A stretch of 16,522 nt of DNA from Bradyrhizobium sp. (GTDB taxonomy: Bacteria; Pseudomonadota; Alphaproteobacteria; Rhizobiales; Xanthobacteraceae): contig JAQGKC010000494.1 of the NCBI GenBank assembly GCA_028290305.1, positions 1 through 16,522 on the forward strand, read 5' to 3'. The position numbers and the translations under genes were made by a program. The notes under the pieces are model-generated. The model saw nothing but the letters and a program-made list of their open reading frames with translations. It was not told where the DNA came from and did no database searches. How positions within the stretch are numbered: position 1 is the stretch's first letter; every line of letters starts with the position of its first letter. Shown here one piece after another: positions 1-8,130 of this stretch.

Positions 1-1374
1 TACCGCGCGCAGTCGGTCACCACCAACAAGGCGGTGCAGGAAGCCGTGCGCGGCTTCGGCCAGGCGCCGACCAATTATGCGATCGAGACCGCGATCGACA
101 AGGTTGCCGCGGCCGTGGGACTCGAGCGCATCGAGGTGCGCCGCCGCAACTTCATCCGCAAGGAAGAATTCCCCTATCTGATCCCGAGTGGCAGCACCTA
201 CGACAGCGGCGACTATCATACCGTGGTCGAAAAAGTGTTCGCGCATATCGATTTCGCCGCGATGGAAAAGGAACGCGACCGGTTGCGTGCTTCCGGCATG
301 CTCGCCGGCATCGGCATCGCGGCCTGCCTGGAACCGAGCGGCGGCAACTCATCGTTCGAACCGCTGCTCAACGAGAAGAACACCACCACGACCTGGATGG
401 ATTCCTGCCGCATCAACATCGACGGGCTCGGCTTCGTCACGGTGACGATCCACACCACGTCGTCGGGACAGGGCCACGAAACCCTGGTGGCTACCGTGAT
501 CGGCGAAGTGCTGCAGATCGAGCCCGATCTTATCCGCGTGGTGCGGCCGGATTCGCTGGCGTGTCTGCCCTCCAATTCGCCGGTCGGCAGTCGGATGGCC
601 ATCATGCTCGGCGGCGCGGCGTTTCATGCCGCGCAGAAATTAAAGGCGAAGCTGACGCAGATCGCGGCGCATCAATTTGGACTCGCCGAAGACAAAGTTG
701 TCTATGCCGCCGGTGTCGTCACCGATCCCAAAAGCGGCAAGCAGCTTGGCTGGGCGGAAATCGTCAATATCGGACATCGCAACTATCATCTGTTGCCGGA
801 GGGCATGGAGCCGGGCCTCGAAGCGACGCATGTGATGCAGGTGCCGACCGGTGACAAATTGCCAAAAGACGGCCGTGTGCAGATGTATCCCTGCCATTCA
901 TTCGAATTCCACGTGGTGTTGATGGCAATCGATCCTGCGCTCGGCAAGCCGGAAATTCGGCGCTATGTGATCGGCCACGACTGCGGCACGGTGATCAATC
1001 CGCATATCGTCAAAGGCATGACGCTGGGCGGCGTCGCGCACGGCCTCGGAGCGGCGCTGCTGGAGGAGTTCGTCTATGATGACGAAGGACACCTGATTAC
1101 CCAGAGCTTCATGGATTATTTGCTGCCGTCCTCTCATGAGGTGCCGGAGGTCGAGATCGTGCATCACTGCACGCCGTCGCCCCACACCGTGTTCGGCCAG
1201 AAGGGCTCCGGCGAAAGCGGCTATCTCGGCTCGCCCGCCGCGATCTCCGCCGCGGTCAACGACTGCGTCGCAGCGCTCGGTATTTCCTTCAACAAGCTTC
1301 CGATTCGTATTTCCGCCATCGGCGACGCCATCGCGGACGCGCAACAAGGCAAACCTCAACAGCAAGCTAAATAA
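1..1374 (+). CDS. Xanthine dehydrogenase/aldehyde oxidase family molybdopterin-binding subunit (C-terminal part; 5' end outside window)
   Basis: Open from the first base, so the gene begins upstream; 457 residues are visible. Full-length family members are about 750-800 residues, so this is roughly the C-terminal 60%. The family hydroxylates a C-H bond next to N or an aldehyde carbon, using a molybdenum-cytosine dinucleotide cofactor together with separate FAD and 2Fe-2S subunits. Visible family features are the Mo-cofactor segment RGFGQ near visible residue 17, the GQGHET cofactor loop (visible residues 156-161), and the C-terminal GQKGSGESGYLG segment, whose Glu (codon 1213-1215) matches the catalytic Glu of the family. 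The first internal GTG (position 34) is not a start, because the frame continues in family-like sequence before it. It heads an operon with an amidohydrolase 11 nt downstream. The substrate cannot be read from sequence; the CoxG neighbour favours the CoxL/caffeine-dehydrogenase-like branch. FAD and FeS subunits would be expected outside the window. Confidence 0.9.
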   Translation, partial: YRAQSVTTNKAVQEAVRGFGQAPTNYAIETAIDKVAAAVGLERIEVRRRNFIRKEEFPYLIPSGSTYDSGDYHTVVEKVFAHIDFAAMEKERDRLRASGMLAGIGIAACLEPSGGNSSFEPLLNEKNTTTTWMDSCRINIDGLGFVTVTIHTTSSGQGHETLVATVIGEVLQIEPDLIRVVRPDSLACLPSNSPVGSRMAIMLGGAAFHAAQKLKAKLTQIAAHQFGLAEDKVVYAAGVVTDPKSGKQLGWAEIVNIGHRNYHLLPEGMEPGLEATHVMQVPTGDKLPKDGRVQMYPCHSFEFHVVLMAIDPALGKPEIRRYVIGHDCGTVINPHIVKGMTLGGVAHGLGAALLEEFVYDDEGHLITQSFMDYLLPSSHEVPEVEIVHHCTPSPHTVFGQKGSGESGYLGSPAAISAAVNDCVAALGISFNKLPIRISAIGDAIADAQQGKPQQQAK

Positions 1375-1385
1375 GAGCAAGCCAA

Positions 1386-2363
1386 ATGATCATCGACTGC
1401 CACGCCCATCTCGTGCCGCCAAGTCTGCTAGACGCAATTCGCTCCCAGGCTTCGAGCTTTCCATCGATCCGCCTGATCGAAGACGGCGGCAGCCTCGGCT
1501 TCTCGTTTGCCGGTGGCAAACCGACGCGGCCGGTTTCAAAACCGCTGAGCGATGTACCCGCCCGCTTGAAATGGATGGACGAACAGAAGATCGAGCGCCA
1601 GGTGGTCGGCGGCTGGCTCGACATGTTCGCCAACGAGATCCCCGCGGAAGAGGGCGCCAAATGGGCGCGATTGATCAACACCCATCTGGCGCAGATCGCG
1701 AAGCAAGAGCCGAGGTTCGTGCCGCTGGCCACCGTCCCGTTACAGGACGGTGCGCGCGCCGCGGAAGTGCTGCGAGAAGCGCACGCCGGCGGTTTCAAGG
1801 GCGCGATGATCGGGACGCAACCCAAGGGCAAGGGCGGCGTGCTTGACGATCCCTCGCTTCAGCCGTTCTGGGAGGCCGCAAACGAGCTCGGATCGGTAGT
1901 GTTCATTCATCCGGTGTTCGAAAGCGGCGATGACCGCGTGCATGATTACGGCATGGCCAATGCGGTGGGACGCGTCACCGATACGCTGATCGCGATGTCG
2001 CGGTTGATCTATGCCGGTCACGTCACCCGCTATTCCCAGGCTAAAATCGTTGCCGGAATCGGCGGCGCTGCGCTGCCTTATGTCATCGGCCGGTTGCGCC
2101 GGAATTATTCGCTCGACAAGGACAAGCTGGGCGATCCCGACGCGGCGCTCGCCGCGATGTACTACGACACCATCGTCCAGGACCCACGCGCGCTGCGCTA
2201 TCTCGCCGACATCGTCGGTGCTGGGCGTATCATGATGGGTTCGGACATGCCGTTCCCGATCGGCGATCTCGCGCCGACGAAAAATGTCGCGGAGACCAAA
2301 TTCTCGGATACCGAGCGCGCCGCGATCAACGGCGGCCTCGCGCAGCAACTGTTCGGTCTGTAA
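1386..2363 (+). CDS. ACMSD-like metal-dependent amidohydrolase (Amidohydrolase_2 family)
   Basis: 325 residues, the usual length for aminocarboxymuconate-semialdehyde decarboxylase (ACMSD)-type TIM-barrel enzymes. These decarboxylate or hydrolyse aromatic-pathway intermediates at a single metal ion. Metal-ligand positions are visible: the N-terminal DCHAH (His6, His8), His175 in FIHPVFE, and Asp287 in MMGSDMPFP. The segment K-I-V-A-G-I-G-G-A-A-L-P-Y-V-I-G-R (220-236) aligns with the HGGG...P...GR motif of ACMSD, but the conserved catalytic His is Ile225 here. The enzyme may therefore use altered chemistry, or hydrolyse rather than decarboxylate. The start is the first ATG after the upstream stop, with only a weak purine-rich RBS, which suggests translation coupled to the upstream Mo-hydroxylase gene. 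The next gene follows 13 nt downstream. The family is secure; the substrate is unknown. Confidence 0.88.
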   Translation: MIIDCHAHLVPPSLLDAIRSQASSFPSIRLIEDGGSLGFSFAGGKPTRPVSKPLSDVPARLKWMDEQKIERQVVGGWLDMFANEIPAEEGAKWARLINTHLAQIAKQEPRFVPLATVPLQDGARAAEVLREAHAGGFKGAMIGTQPKGKGGVLDDPSLQPFWEAANELGSVVFIHPVFESGDDRVHDYGMANAVGRVTDTLIAMSRLIYAGHVTRYSQAKIVAGIGGAALPYVIGRLRRNYSLDKDKLGDPDAALAAMYYDTIVQDPRALRYLADIVGAGRIMMGSDMPFPIGDLAPTKNVAETKFSDTERAAINGGLAQQLFGL

Positions 2364-2376
2364 GGAAAGCGTTTTC

Positions 2377-2844
2377 ATGAAACTGGACATCGGCGGCGTC
2401 GAAACAATTCAAGCTCCGGTCGAAGTGCTCTGGAAAGCGCTCAACGATCCCGTCGTGCTCACCCGCTGCATTCCCGGCTGCAAGACCATGACCGAGATTG
2501 CGCCCGATACTTACAAGGTCGAGATGCAGTTGCGCGTCGCAGCGGTAGGTGGTTCATTCGAGGGCGAGATCGCGCTGTCGGACAAGGAGCCCCCGAAAGC
2601 CTGTAACATCAAGGTCTCGGGCGCCGGCACGCTGGGTCACGGCAATGGCAGTGCGCGATTCGAGATCGCGCCGGAGGGGCCTGACGCCTCGCGCCTGACG
2701 TTTCAGGGCGTCGGTGAAATCGGCGGACTGGTCGCCGGCGTCGGCCAGAGGATTTTGAGCAGCGTTTCGAAGCATCTTGTTGGACGGTTTTTCACGGCAC
2801 TTCGCAAGGAATTCGAGACGCCGGCCGAGGGCGCCGCGGAATAG
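2377..2844 (+). CDS. CoxG-like SRPBCC family protein
   Basis: 155 residues, matching the CO-dehydrogenase subunit G family (PF06240, SRPBCC fold). The family opening is clear: an N-terminal beta strand, then APVEVLWKALNDPVVLTRCIPGCK (residues 13-36), followed by the SFEGEIALSD and GHGNGSARFEI strands and a long C-terminal helix (GEIGGLVAGVGQRIL onward). CoxG proteins accompany Mo hydroxylases and have been implicated in maturation or membrane attachment of the CoxSML enzyme; they are not catalytic subunits. That fits its place in the operon with a CoxL-like gene. The ATG at 2377 is chosen because AGGA (2363-2366) sits about 10 nt upstream and the family motif begins right after it; the frame is open further upstream but overlaps the amidohydrolase gene. 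The next gene begins within 30 nt. Confidence 0.9.
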   Translation: MKLDIGGVETIQAPVEVLWKALNDPVVLTRCIPGCKTMTEIAPDTYKVEMQLRVAAVGGSFEGEIALSDKEPPKACNIKVSGAGTLGHGNGSARFEIAPEGPDASRLTFQGVGEIGGLVAGVGQRILSSVSKHLVGRFFTALRKEFETPAEGAAE

Positions 2845-2862
2845 CCATGGCGAAGGAATTCT

Positions 2863-2867
2863 GGAGG
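2863..2867 (+). promoter_or_regulatory. Ribosome binding site that fixes the start of the binding-protein gene
   Basis: GGAGG lies 6 nt before the ATG at 2874. The alternative in-frame ATG at 2847, 2 nt after the coxG-like stop, has no such site and would place MAKEFWRRL in front of an already complete signal peptide. Confidence 0.7.
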
Positions 2868-2873
2868 CGGCTC

Positions 2874-3845
2874 ATGGGTAGAATTCTCGCAGGCCTTGCT
2901 TGCGTTGCGGCGCTGTTTTCGGCCGGAACATCCCGGGCGCAAGCGCCGGAGCCACTGTCCATCGTCATCTTTGGTCCTCCGTCGCTCGGTGCATTTCTGC
3001 CCCCGGTGATAAAGGCGCAAAAGCTGGACGAGAAAAATGGTCTTGCGATCAAGTTCGAGGAACGCACGCCCGACGCCTATACCGCGCAATTCAACTCCGG
3101 CGAATTCCAGCTTGGCGGCAGCGCATCGCTGCTGACGGTCGGCCTTGCCGATACCCGCGGCGTCAAAGTGACCTATCTCTTCAATCTGTTCGACTTCTGG
3201 GGAGCGGTTGTCACATCCCGCCCCGAGATCAAAACGCTGAAGGATCTCGAGGGCAAGGAGCTCGCCGCAGCCAAGGGCACCACCAATTATGTGATGTTCG
3301 ACTGGTTCGCGCGGCAACTGGGCGCCGATACCGCGAAGTTTTCCGTGATCAATACCGCAACCCCCGGCCTGATCGGCTATGCGATGGCCGATCGCGCAGC
3401 CGCGGTTCAGCTCTGGGAGCCGGCCTATACGACATTGCTGTCGAAGAAGAGCGACATGCGAACCATCGATATCGGCATCGCCGATAGCTGGAAGAAGTTC
3501 ACCGGCAGCCGCAACATTCCCTATCTCGGCGTGGCCGCCCACACGGACTGGGCCGAAAAGAACCCAAAGCTGATTCCGAAGCTTTACGCGGCCTACAAGG
3601 AAGCCGCCGAATGGGTAACGGCTCACCCTGACGAAGCCTCGAAATTGATCGCGGCCAAGGGAACACCGGACGACCAGAAAGCGATCGCGGAACTCATTCG
3701 CGCCAACGACCGGCTCGGCATGAACCTCAGATGGGCCTCGGACGTCAGCAAGGAAATCAAGTCGGTTTACGCCGCCGGACAATCGATTGCGTTCCTGCCG
3801 TCGGAGCCGGGTGCCTCGACGATCTATCAGGCGCCCACCCAATGA
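2874..3845 (+). CDS. NitT/TauT-type ABC transporter periplasmic substrate-binding protein
   Basis: 323 residues from the preferred ATG at 2874 (332 from 2847). A Sec signal peptide is clear: MGR, then a hydrophobic stretch to about residue 18, with likely cleavage after S-R-A-Q-A (residue 24). The mature part has the order of the SsuA/NMT1 family: PPSLGAFLPPVIKAQKLDEKNGL in place of the usual periplasmic opening, a GGSASLLTVGLADTRGVKV strand-helix, and TLKDLEGKELAAAKGTTNYVMF, the typical 'DLkGKkia...g' domain-1 motif. Its job is to bind a small organic solute in the periplasm and deliver it to the permease encoded next. The stop codon overlaps the permease start (ATGA, 3842-3845), so translation is coupled. 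The ligand is unknown. Annotation pipelines often label this family nitrate/sulfonate/bicarbonate, but that label should not be read as a substrate. Confidence 0.88.
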   Translation: MGRILAGLACVAALFSAGTSRAQAPEPLSIVIFGPPSLGAFLPPVIKAQKLDEKNGLAIKFEERTPDAYTAQFNSGEFQLGGSASLLTVGLADTRGVKVTYLFNLFDFWGAVVTSRPEIKTLKDLEGKELAAAKGTTNYVMFDWFARQLGADTAKFSVINTATPGLIGYAMADRAAAVQLWEPAYTTLLSKKSDMRTIDIGIADSWKKFTGSRNIPYLGVAAHTDWAEKNPKLIPKLYAAYKEAAEWVTAHPDEASKLIAAKGTPDDQKAIAELIRANDRLGMNLRWASDVSKEIKSVYAAGQSIAFLPSEPGASTIYQAPTQ

Positions 3846-4657
3846 GCGAGACCGCAGCCCAAACGCCGTCGCCACGGTTGGCGACAACATTGTTCACGGC
3901 GGTAAAGCGGCTGGGCACGTCGGTGCTGCCGTTTGTCGTGGTCATATTGATCTGGCAATTCGCCTCGCTGTTTTTTCCGCGTTTTCTGTTTCCATCGTTG
4001 ATCGACGTGTTCTGGCGCTGTATTGATATTTTCTCGAGCGGGACGATGTTCGCCGATGTGCTGGCGACGATCCTGCGCATCCTGGCGGGACTTGCCGGCG
4101 CTTTCATCGTTGGCGGGCTGCTTGCGCTGCTGATGGTGCGCTCGCGTGCGGTCGACAACTTCCTCTCGCCTATCCTGACATTGTTCCAGGGCATTCCCGC
4201 GCTGTCCTGGGTGGTGTTCGCGATCATCTGGTTTCACGGCGTCGAGTTTCGCATTTTCTTCATAATGGTGATGACGACGCTGCCCGCATTCACGTTTCAG
4301 GTGCTGGGCGCATTGCGTGCGATGTCCAGGGATCTCGTGGAGATGGTGTTCAGCTTCCGCCCCACCCGGATGAAGTTGTTCCGCGTGATGATCGCCCCGG
4401 CGATCCTGCCAGACATTCTGACCGCATGGAAAGTCAATCTCGGCAACGCGTCCCGCGTGGTCGTTGTCGCCGAACTGGTCGGTGCTACCGGCGGCGTGGG
4501 TTATCAATTGCTGCAGCAACAGCAGTTGTTCGATATGGCCGGGGCGCTGGCGTGGACGCTCCAGTTGGTATTTTTCGTGCTGATCGTCCAGGGCGCGCTG
4601 ACGCTGATCGAAAATACCGCGTTTCGCTATCGCGCCGTGTCGGAGCGCGCGATATGA
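3842..4657 (+). CDS. ABC transporter permease (SsuC/TauC type)
   Basis: 271 residues with an N-terminal cytoplasmic tail of about 25 residues and about six hydrophobic segments: near residues 29-45, 78-100, 116-135, 136-155, 200-220 and 238-258. The cytoplasmic coupling loop is recognisable (DLVEMVFSFRPTRMKLFRVM, then IAPAILPDILTAWK), although the E-A-A core is degenerate. It forms the membrane channel for the binding protein upstream and the ATPase downstream. The start ATG overlaps the previous stop by ATGA, and its own stop overlaps the next start in the same way (4654-4657). An upstream in-frame extension would overlap the binding-protein gene and is rejected. The function class is secure; the cargo is unknown. 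Confidence 0.9.
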   Translation: MSETAAQTPSPRLATTLFTAVKRLGTSVLPFVVVILIWQFASLFFPRFLFPSLIDVFWRCIDIFSSGTMFADVLATILRILAGLAGAFIVGGLLALLMVRSRAVDNFLSPILTLFQGIPALSWVVFAIIWFHGVEFRIFFIMVMTTLPAFTFQVLGALRAMSRDLVEMVFSFRPTRMKLFRVMIAPAILPDILTAWKVNLGNASRVVVVAELVGATGGVGYQLLQQQQLFDMAGALAWTLQLVFFVLIVQGALTLIENTAFRYRAVSERAI

Positions 4658-5424
4658 GAGATACCGTCACGCCGAACGACGCCGCCATTCACCTGGACCA
4701 TGTCTCCAAAGTGTTTGGCAAGCCGGGCACTGACGCCGCACACCGAGCGGTGGAAGACCTCAATCTGGACGTTCGCCCCGGTCAGATGCTGGCGATCCTG
4801 GGCAAGACCGGCTGCGGCAAGTCGACGATCTTCAACATGATTGCCGGGCTGACCGAGCCGAGCACCGGCACGGTGCGTGTCAGCGGGCGCGATCCGTTCA
4901 CGGATTTCGATTCATTTCGCGGCAAGATGGCGATCGTGTTCCAGAACGACCGGCTGCTGCCATGGCGCACGGCCATCGAGAACGTCGAACTGGGATTGGA
5001 GATGCTCGATGTGCCTGCGGCGGAGCGGCGGACCGCGGCCCAACTGTGGCTGACCAAGCTTGGCCTTGGCGGACATGAACATGACTACCCGCACGCACTA
5101 TCCGGCGGCATGCGCCAGCGCGTCTCGATCGCGCGCGCGTTTGCGACCAATGCCAATATTTTGCTGTGCGACGAGCCGTTCTCCGCGCTCGACGAATCGA
5201 CGGCTGCGCGGCTGCGCGCGGAATTCGTCCGGCTGGTGAAGGAAAACGGCAAGACCGCCGTGTTCATTACCCATTCGATCAGCGAGGCGCTGGAAATCGG
5301 CGACCGCATTGTGGTGCTGAAGCGTCCCGCGATGATTGCGTACGATGTCAGTTTTGACGGCAACACAGGTCAGCAAGAACGCGAGCTTATTCGAAGCCGG
5401 ATCGGTGACGTGCTCGCGGCCTGA
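4654..5424 (+). CDS. ABC transporter ATP-binding protein (SsuB/TauB type)
   Basis: 256 residues, normal for the family. Motifs in order: Walker A GKTGCGKS (residues 50-57), Q-loop VFQNDRLLPW (95-104), signature LSGGMRQR (149-156), Walker B ILLCDEP (169-175) followed by the D-loop SALD, and H-loop His207 in FITHS. All catalytic positions are intact, so it should power the importer formed with the two preceding genes. Start ATG 4654 overlaps the permease stop; the frame is open further upstream but inside the permease gene. This is the last gene of the + strand operon. It ends 32 nt from the convergent 3' end of a second ABC ATPase of the same family, with no convincing terminator between them. 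Confidence 0.93.
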   Translation: MRDTVTPNDAAIHLDHVSKVFGKPGTDAAHRAVEDLNLDVRPGQMLAILGKTGCGKSTIFNMIAGLTEPSTGTVRVSGRDPFTDFDSFRGKMAIVFQNDRLLPWRTAIENVELGLEMLDVPAAERRTAAQLWLTKLGLGGHEHDYPHALSGGMRQRVSIARAFATNANILLCDEPFSALDESTAARLRAEFVRLVKENGKTAVFITHSISEALEIGDRIVVLKRPAMIAYDVSFDGNTGQQERELIRSRIGDVLAA

Positions 5425-5456
5425 ATACTGCCGAGGGTTGGCGCAAGGGGACAGCG

Positions 5457-6239
5457 CTAAGCGCCGGAATCCAGACCCAGGCTCCCGTAGATGCGCCGTG
5501 CATAGGCGCCGAACTCATCCGTGGTCTTGATTGGCAGCGCGCGAGGAAACGGCAGATCGATCGGGAAGTATTCCGCCATTCGCGCGGGACCGGCAGTGAG
5601 AACGGCACAATGCGAGGCGAGGAACACCGCCTCCTGGATGCTGTGCGTCACAAAGATGATGGTCTTACCGCTATCGCGCCAGATCCGCAGCATTTCGAGA
5701 TTCATCTGCTCGCGGGTGAGGGCGTCGAGCGCGCCAAACGGCTCATCCATCAGGATCAGTTTTGGATCGTGAATGAAGGCCCGGGCGATGGCGGTACGCT
5801 GCTGCATGCCGCCTGACAATTGCTGCGGGTATTTGTCTTCATATCCGGCCAACCCGACGAGACCAAGAAGATCGCGCGCCCGGGCCCGGGCAGCCTTCAT
5901 CGGCAAGCCGACGATCTCTGCGGGCAGCAAGACGTTGTCGAGGATGGTTCGCCATTTCAGCAGCAGCGCCTGCTGAAACACCATGCCGATGTCGCGCGCG
6001 GGATCGAATGGCGTGCGCGCGTTGCCGATCTTGATGGTGCCGCCGTCGGCGTCGTGAAGCCCTGCAAGTATCTTCAGGACGGTGGTCTTGCCGCAGCCGG
6101 ACGGGCCGACCAGCGAAATCAACTCGCCTTCCCTGACATCCATGGTGACATCGGAGACCGCAAGAAATTCCGCACCCCCGGAACGATAGACCTTGCGGAC
6201 GTTGCGCAAGGTGATGAACGGCTCCTCCAGTGTCGTCAT
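5457..6239 (-). CDS. ABC transporter ATP-binding protein (SsuB/TauB type), second importer
   Basis: 260 residues. Walker A GPSGCGKT (45-52), Q-loop VFQQALLLKW (87-96), signature LSGGMQQR (141-148), Walker B LILMDEP (161-167) with D-loop GALD, and H-loop His199 in FVTHS are all present. Start ATG 6239 is preferred because its ATGA overlaps the stop of the upstream lyase gene (6236-6238) and the family sequence begins a few residues later; MAG three codons upstream is an alternative. It is the last gene of the minus-strand operon. Its likely partners are the permease at 9174-9947 and the divergently transcribed binding protein at 10805-11809, so the three importer genes are separated by three enzyme genes and a regulator. 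It resembles the convergent ATPase at 4654-5424 only at family level. Confidence 0.93.
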   Translation of the reverse strand: MTTLEEPFITLRNVRKVYRSGGAEFLAVSDVTMDVREGELISLVGPSGCGKTTVLKILAGLHDADGGTIKIGNARTPFDPARDIGMVFQQALLLKWRTILDNVLLPAEIVGLPMKAARARARDLLGLVGLAGYEDKYPQQLSGGMQQRTAIARAFIHDPKLILMDEPFGALDALTREQMNLEMLRIWRDSGKTIIFVTHSIQEAVFLASHCAVLTAGPARMAEYFPIDLPFPRALPIKTTDEFGAYARRIYGSLGLDSGA

Positions 6240-7291
6240 GCCAGCCATTTCCCGAGATTGGCGGCAACGAAATCGTCGTCGCTGAGATCGGCATGCTCGT
6301 TGCAGACGCGGTCGATCTCCTGAATCTGACCGGGGCTCAAGCCCTCGGCCGGATCGAGACACCAAATGCCCTCAAGCAGCCCTTGCCGCCGCAGTATCTC
6401 ATGACAGCCGGCGATGCAGCCGTGAAAATTATTGGCGACGTCGAAAAACGCACTGTTGCAGTCGGTGACGCGAGCATCGAGCGCCAGCAGATCGGCCGGA
6501 ACGGTGTCCTTGTTGCGCGCGGCCTTGCATCTTTCAAACTGTTTGATTGCGCTCGCGGTCCATACCGACCAGTGGCCCAGCAGCCCGCCGCGGAAATAGG
6601 TACGCGTGGTCACGCCGTTGTCGCGCAGGTCGAACGGCAAGGTAAGATCGAGTAGGATGTGGTCGTCATTGCCGGTATAAAGCGCGACGCGGTCGAGCGC
6701 ACCCGCGGCGCTGACGCCGCGCAACACATCGAGCGTGCGGTAGCGATTGAATGGCGCGATCTTGATGGCGATGACGTTGTCGATCGTTGCGAAGCGTCGC
6801 CAGAAATCCGCGCTGAGAACCACACCACCTACTGCCGGCTGCAGATAAAAGCCGACCAGCGGGATTTCGCGCGCCACCGCTTCGCAATGGGCGATGATCT
6901 CGTCCTCGGAAGCCGATTTCATCGCAGCGAGACTCAGGAGTCCCGCATGATAGCCGATGCCGCGCGCTATCTCGGCCTCTGCGACGGCCTGCTGCGTCGG
7001 TCCGCACAGACCGGCGACCAGCGCCAGCGGCCGCTTGGTCCAGGCCGCCGCCGTCTCCGCGGCGAGTTCCAGCACCGGCCGGTACATGCCAACGTCGCGG
7101 ATCGCAAATTGCGTGGTGTGCACGCCGACCGCAAGCCCGCCGGCGCCGGCGTCGATATAGTATCGCGTCAGCGCGCGCTGACGTTTGGCGTCGAGCCTGC
7201 GGTTGGCGTCGAGCGCCAAAGGGTGCGCCGGGATTACCGTGCCATCGGCTATCAAGCGCCGCTCGTCGGATTTCATTTCGCTATGGTGCAT
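6236..7291 (-). CDS. Dihydrodipicolinate synthase family (DapA-like) aldolase/lyase
   Basis: 351 residues, longer than the roughly 290-300 of true DapA because of an extended C-terminal region. The family makes or breaks C-C bonds through a Schiff base formed by a Lys at the end of barrel strand 6. Here VIAIKIAP (173-180) gives Lys177 as the candidate, and VGFYLQP (146-152) gives Tyr149 at the position of the YNxP tyrosine, so the catalytic pair seems intact. The substrate-carboxylate loop usually written G-T-T-G-E appears instead as GVHTTQF (56-62). This argues against a lysine-biosynthesis DapA and for a catabolic keto-acid lyase or dehydratase. The start is ATG 7291, 11 nt after the GNAT stop, with a weak AGGGA site; Met6 is an alternative. 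The gene overlaps the downstream ATPase start. Substrate unknown. Confidence 0.8.
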   Translation of the reverse strand: MHHSEMKSDERRLIADGTVIPAHPLALDANRRLDAKRQRALTRYYIDAGAGGLAVGVHTTQFAIRDVGMYRPVLELAAETAAAWTKRPLALVAGLCGPTQQAVAEAEIARGIGYHAGLLSLAAMKSASEDEIIAHCEAVAREIPLVGFYLQPAVGGVVLSADFWRRFATIDNVIAIKIAPFNRYRTLDVLRGVSAAGALDRVALYTGNDDHILLDLTLPFDLRDNGVTTRTYFRGGLLGHWSVWTASAIKQFERCKAARNKDTVPADLLALDARVTDCNSAFFDVANNFHGCIAGCHEILRRQGLLEGIWCLDPAEGLSPGQIQEIDRVCNEHADLSDDDFVAANLGKWLA

Positions 7292-7302
7292 GGCGATAAT
7301 CC

Positions 7303-8130
7303 CTATCCATATTCCGGACCTGTAACGGCAAACGGCAGGTCCTCGGCTTGTGCCGTGGCGCGCCCAAACCGCATGCGCTGAAACGGCCGCTCGACGATCC
7401 AGCCGGAATTGGTCAGGCCGTTGATAAATTCCGCCTGGGAGGCGACCGCGTCGATCAGCACGGGGCGGGTCTCGTTGCGAACGATTTCGTCGACCAGGGC
7501 AAGCGCGCTTTCTACATCATCCGCAAACAACGGGCCGAGATGTCGGGCTGTGCGGCCGTCTCGAACGAGCGCGGTGGACCCGCCGTTCGACAACAGGCGC
7601 GAACCGGGACGCTCGCCAAGTTCACTCAGCAAATGACCGCGATCGAATCCCATGGCGCGGCGATCGCGGGCGGCGAATTCGATGAGATTGCAGGCCGAAA
7701 GTTTCATGCCGGTTTGAACAGGCGAAGAGAGCGCGAGTCGAAGTCGCCGTAATTGCAGTGTTGGCGTGAACCCCAGCGGACCGTAGACGTTCGCGCCGGC
7801 CGGCGTTGCGTCAAGCCATGTGGTGAGGCCGAGTTTTGTCGCGGTATCGAGACACGCATCGACTAATCTGGTCGCAAGACCGCGGCGGCACCAGCTCGCG
7901 GTCACCAGCACCATGCTGATCCAGGCGTTGCCGGACGCATGGGGCAGCAGCGCGGCGGTAGCGATCAGATGACGATCATCGTTTCGCACGCCGAACACGG
8001 TTCCCTTGCTGAGGAAGAAACGCCAGTCGGCCTCGTTTTGATTCCAGTGTGCCTCCGCCGACAGGGCCAGCCCGGCGAGCGCGTCGTTGGAGCCGAGCTG
8101 GACGATGGCAAGGTGCTCAGTATCTGCCAT
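7303..8130 (-). CDS. GNAT family N-acetyltransferase with C-terminal extension
   Basis: 275 residues. The N-terminal half is a GNAT fold: a beta segment FGVRNDDRHLIATAALLP, then the acetyl-CoA motif A as ISMVLVTASWCRRGLATRL (71-89) with the R-R-G-x-A pyrophosphate loop, followed by WLDATPAGANVYGPLGF (105-121), the usual motif B ending. The C-terminal part of about 140 residues resembles the second domain of two-domain YitH-like GNATs rather than a second catalytic copy, since I see no second R/QxxGxG/A loop. The start is ATG 8130, with GAGGTG 5-10 nt upstream; it overlaps the preceding epimerase gene by 14 nt. The acceptor substrate is unknown. Position in a transporter/lyase operon suggests it modifies a pathway intermediate or detoxifies an amine, which is inference only. 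Confidence 0.82.
   Translation of the reverse strand: MADTEHLAIVQLGSNDALAGLALSAEAHWNQNEADWRFFLSKGTVFGVRNDDRHLIATAALLPHASGNAWISMVLVTASWCRRGLATRLVDACLDTATKLGLTTWLDATPAGANVYGPLGFTPTLQLRRLRLALSSPVQTGMKLSACNLIEFAARDRRAMGFDRGHLLSELGERPGSRLLSNGGSTALVRDGRTARHLGPLFADDVESALALVDEIVRNETRPVLIDAVASQAEFINGLTNSGWIVERPFQRMRFGRATAQAEDLPFAVTGPEYG

Noticed and set aside
2703..3890. Long open frame on the minus strand (395 codons) opposite the coxG-like and binding-protein genes
   Set aside because: It is antisense to two clear family members, its translation is Arg/Gly-rich low-complexity with no recognisable domain, and such frames are common opposite GC-rich genes.
2874..5424. Assigning the first importer to taurine, alkanesulfonate or nitrate
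   Set aside because: The family label is generic and no taurine dioxygenase, sulfonate monooxygenase or nitrate reductase gene is present; the neighbours suggest a different organic substrate.
5425..5465. Possible terminator between the two convergent ABC ATPase genes (GGCGC at 5440-5444 with GCGCC at 5461-5465)
   Set aside because: The stem is only 5 bp, partly inside the second gene, with a long loop and no T-run, which is not convincing as a terminator.
6236..7291. Calling the DapA-like gene lysine-biosynthesis dapA
   Set aside because: The protein is longer, has GVHTTQF in place of the usual G-T-T-G-E loop, and sits in a transporter operon with no other lysine genes.
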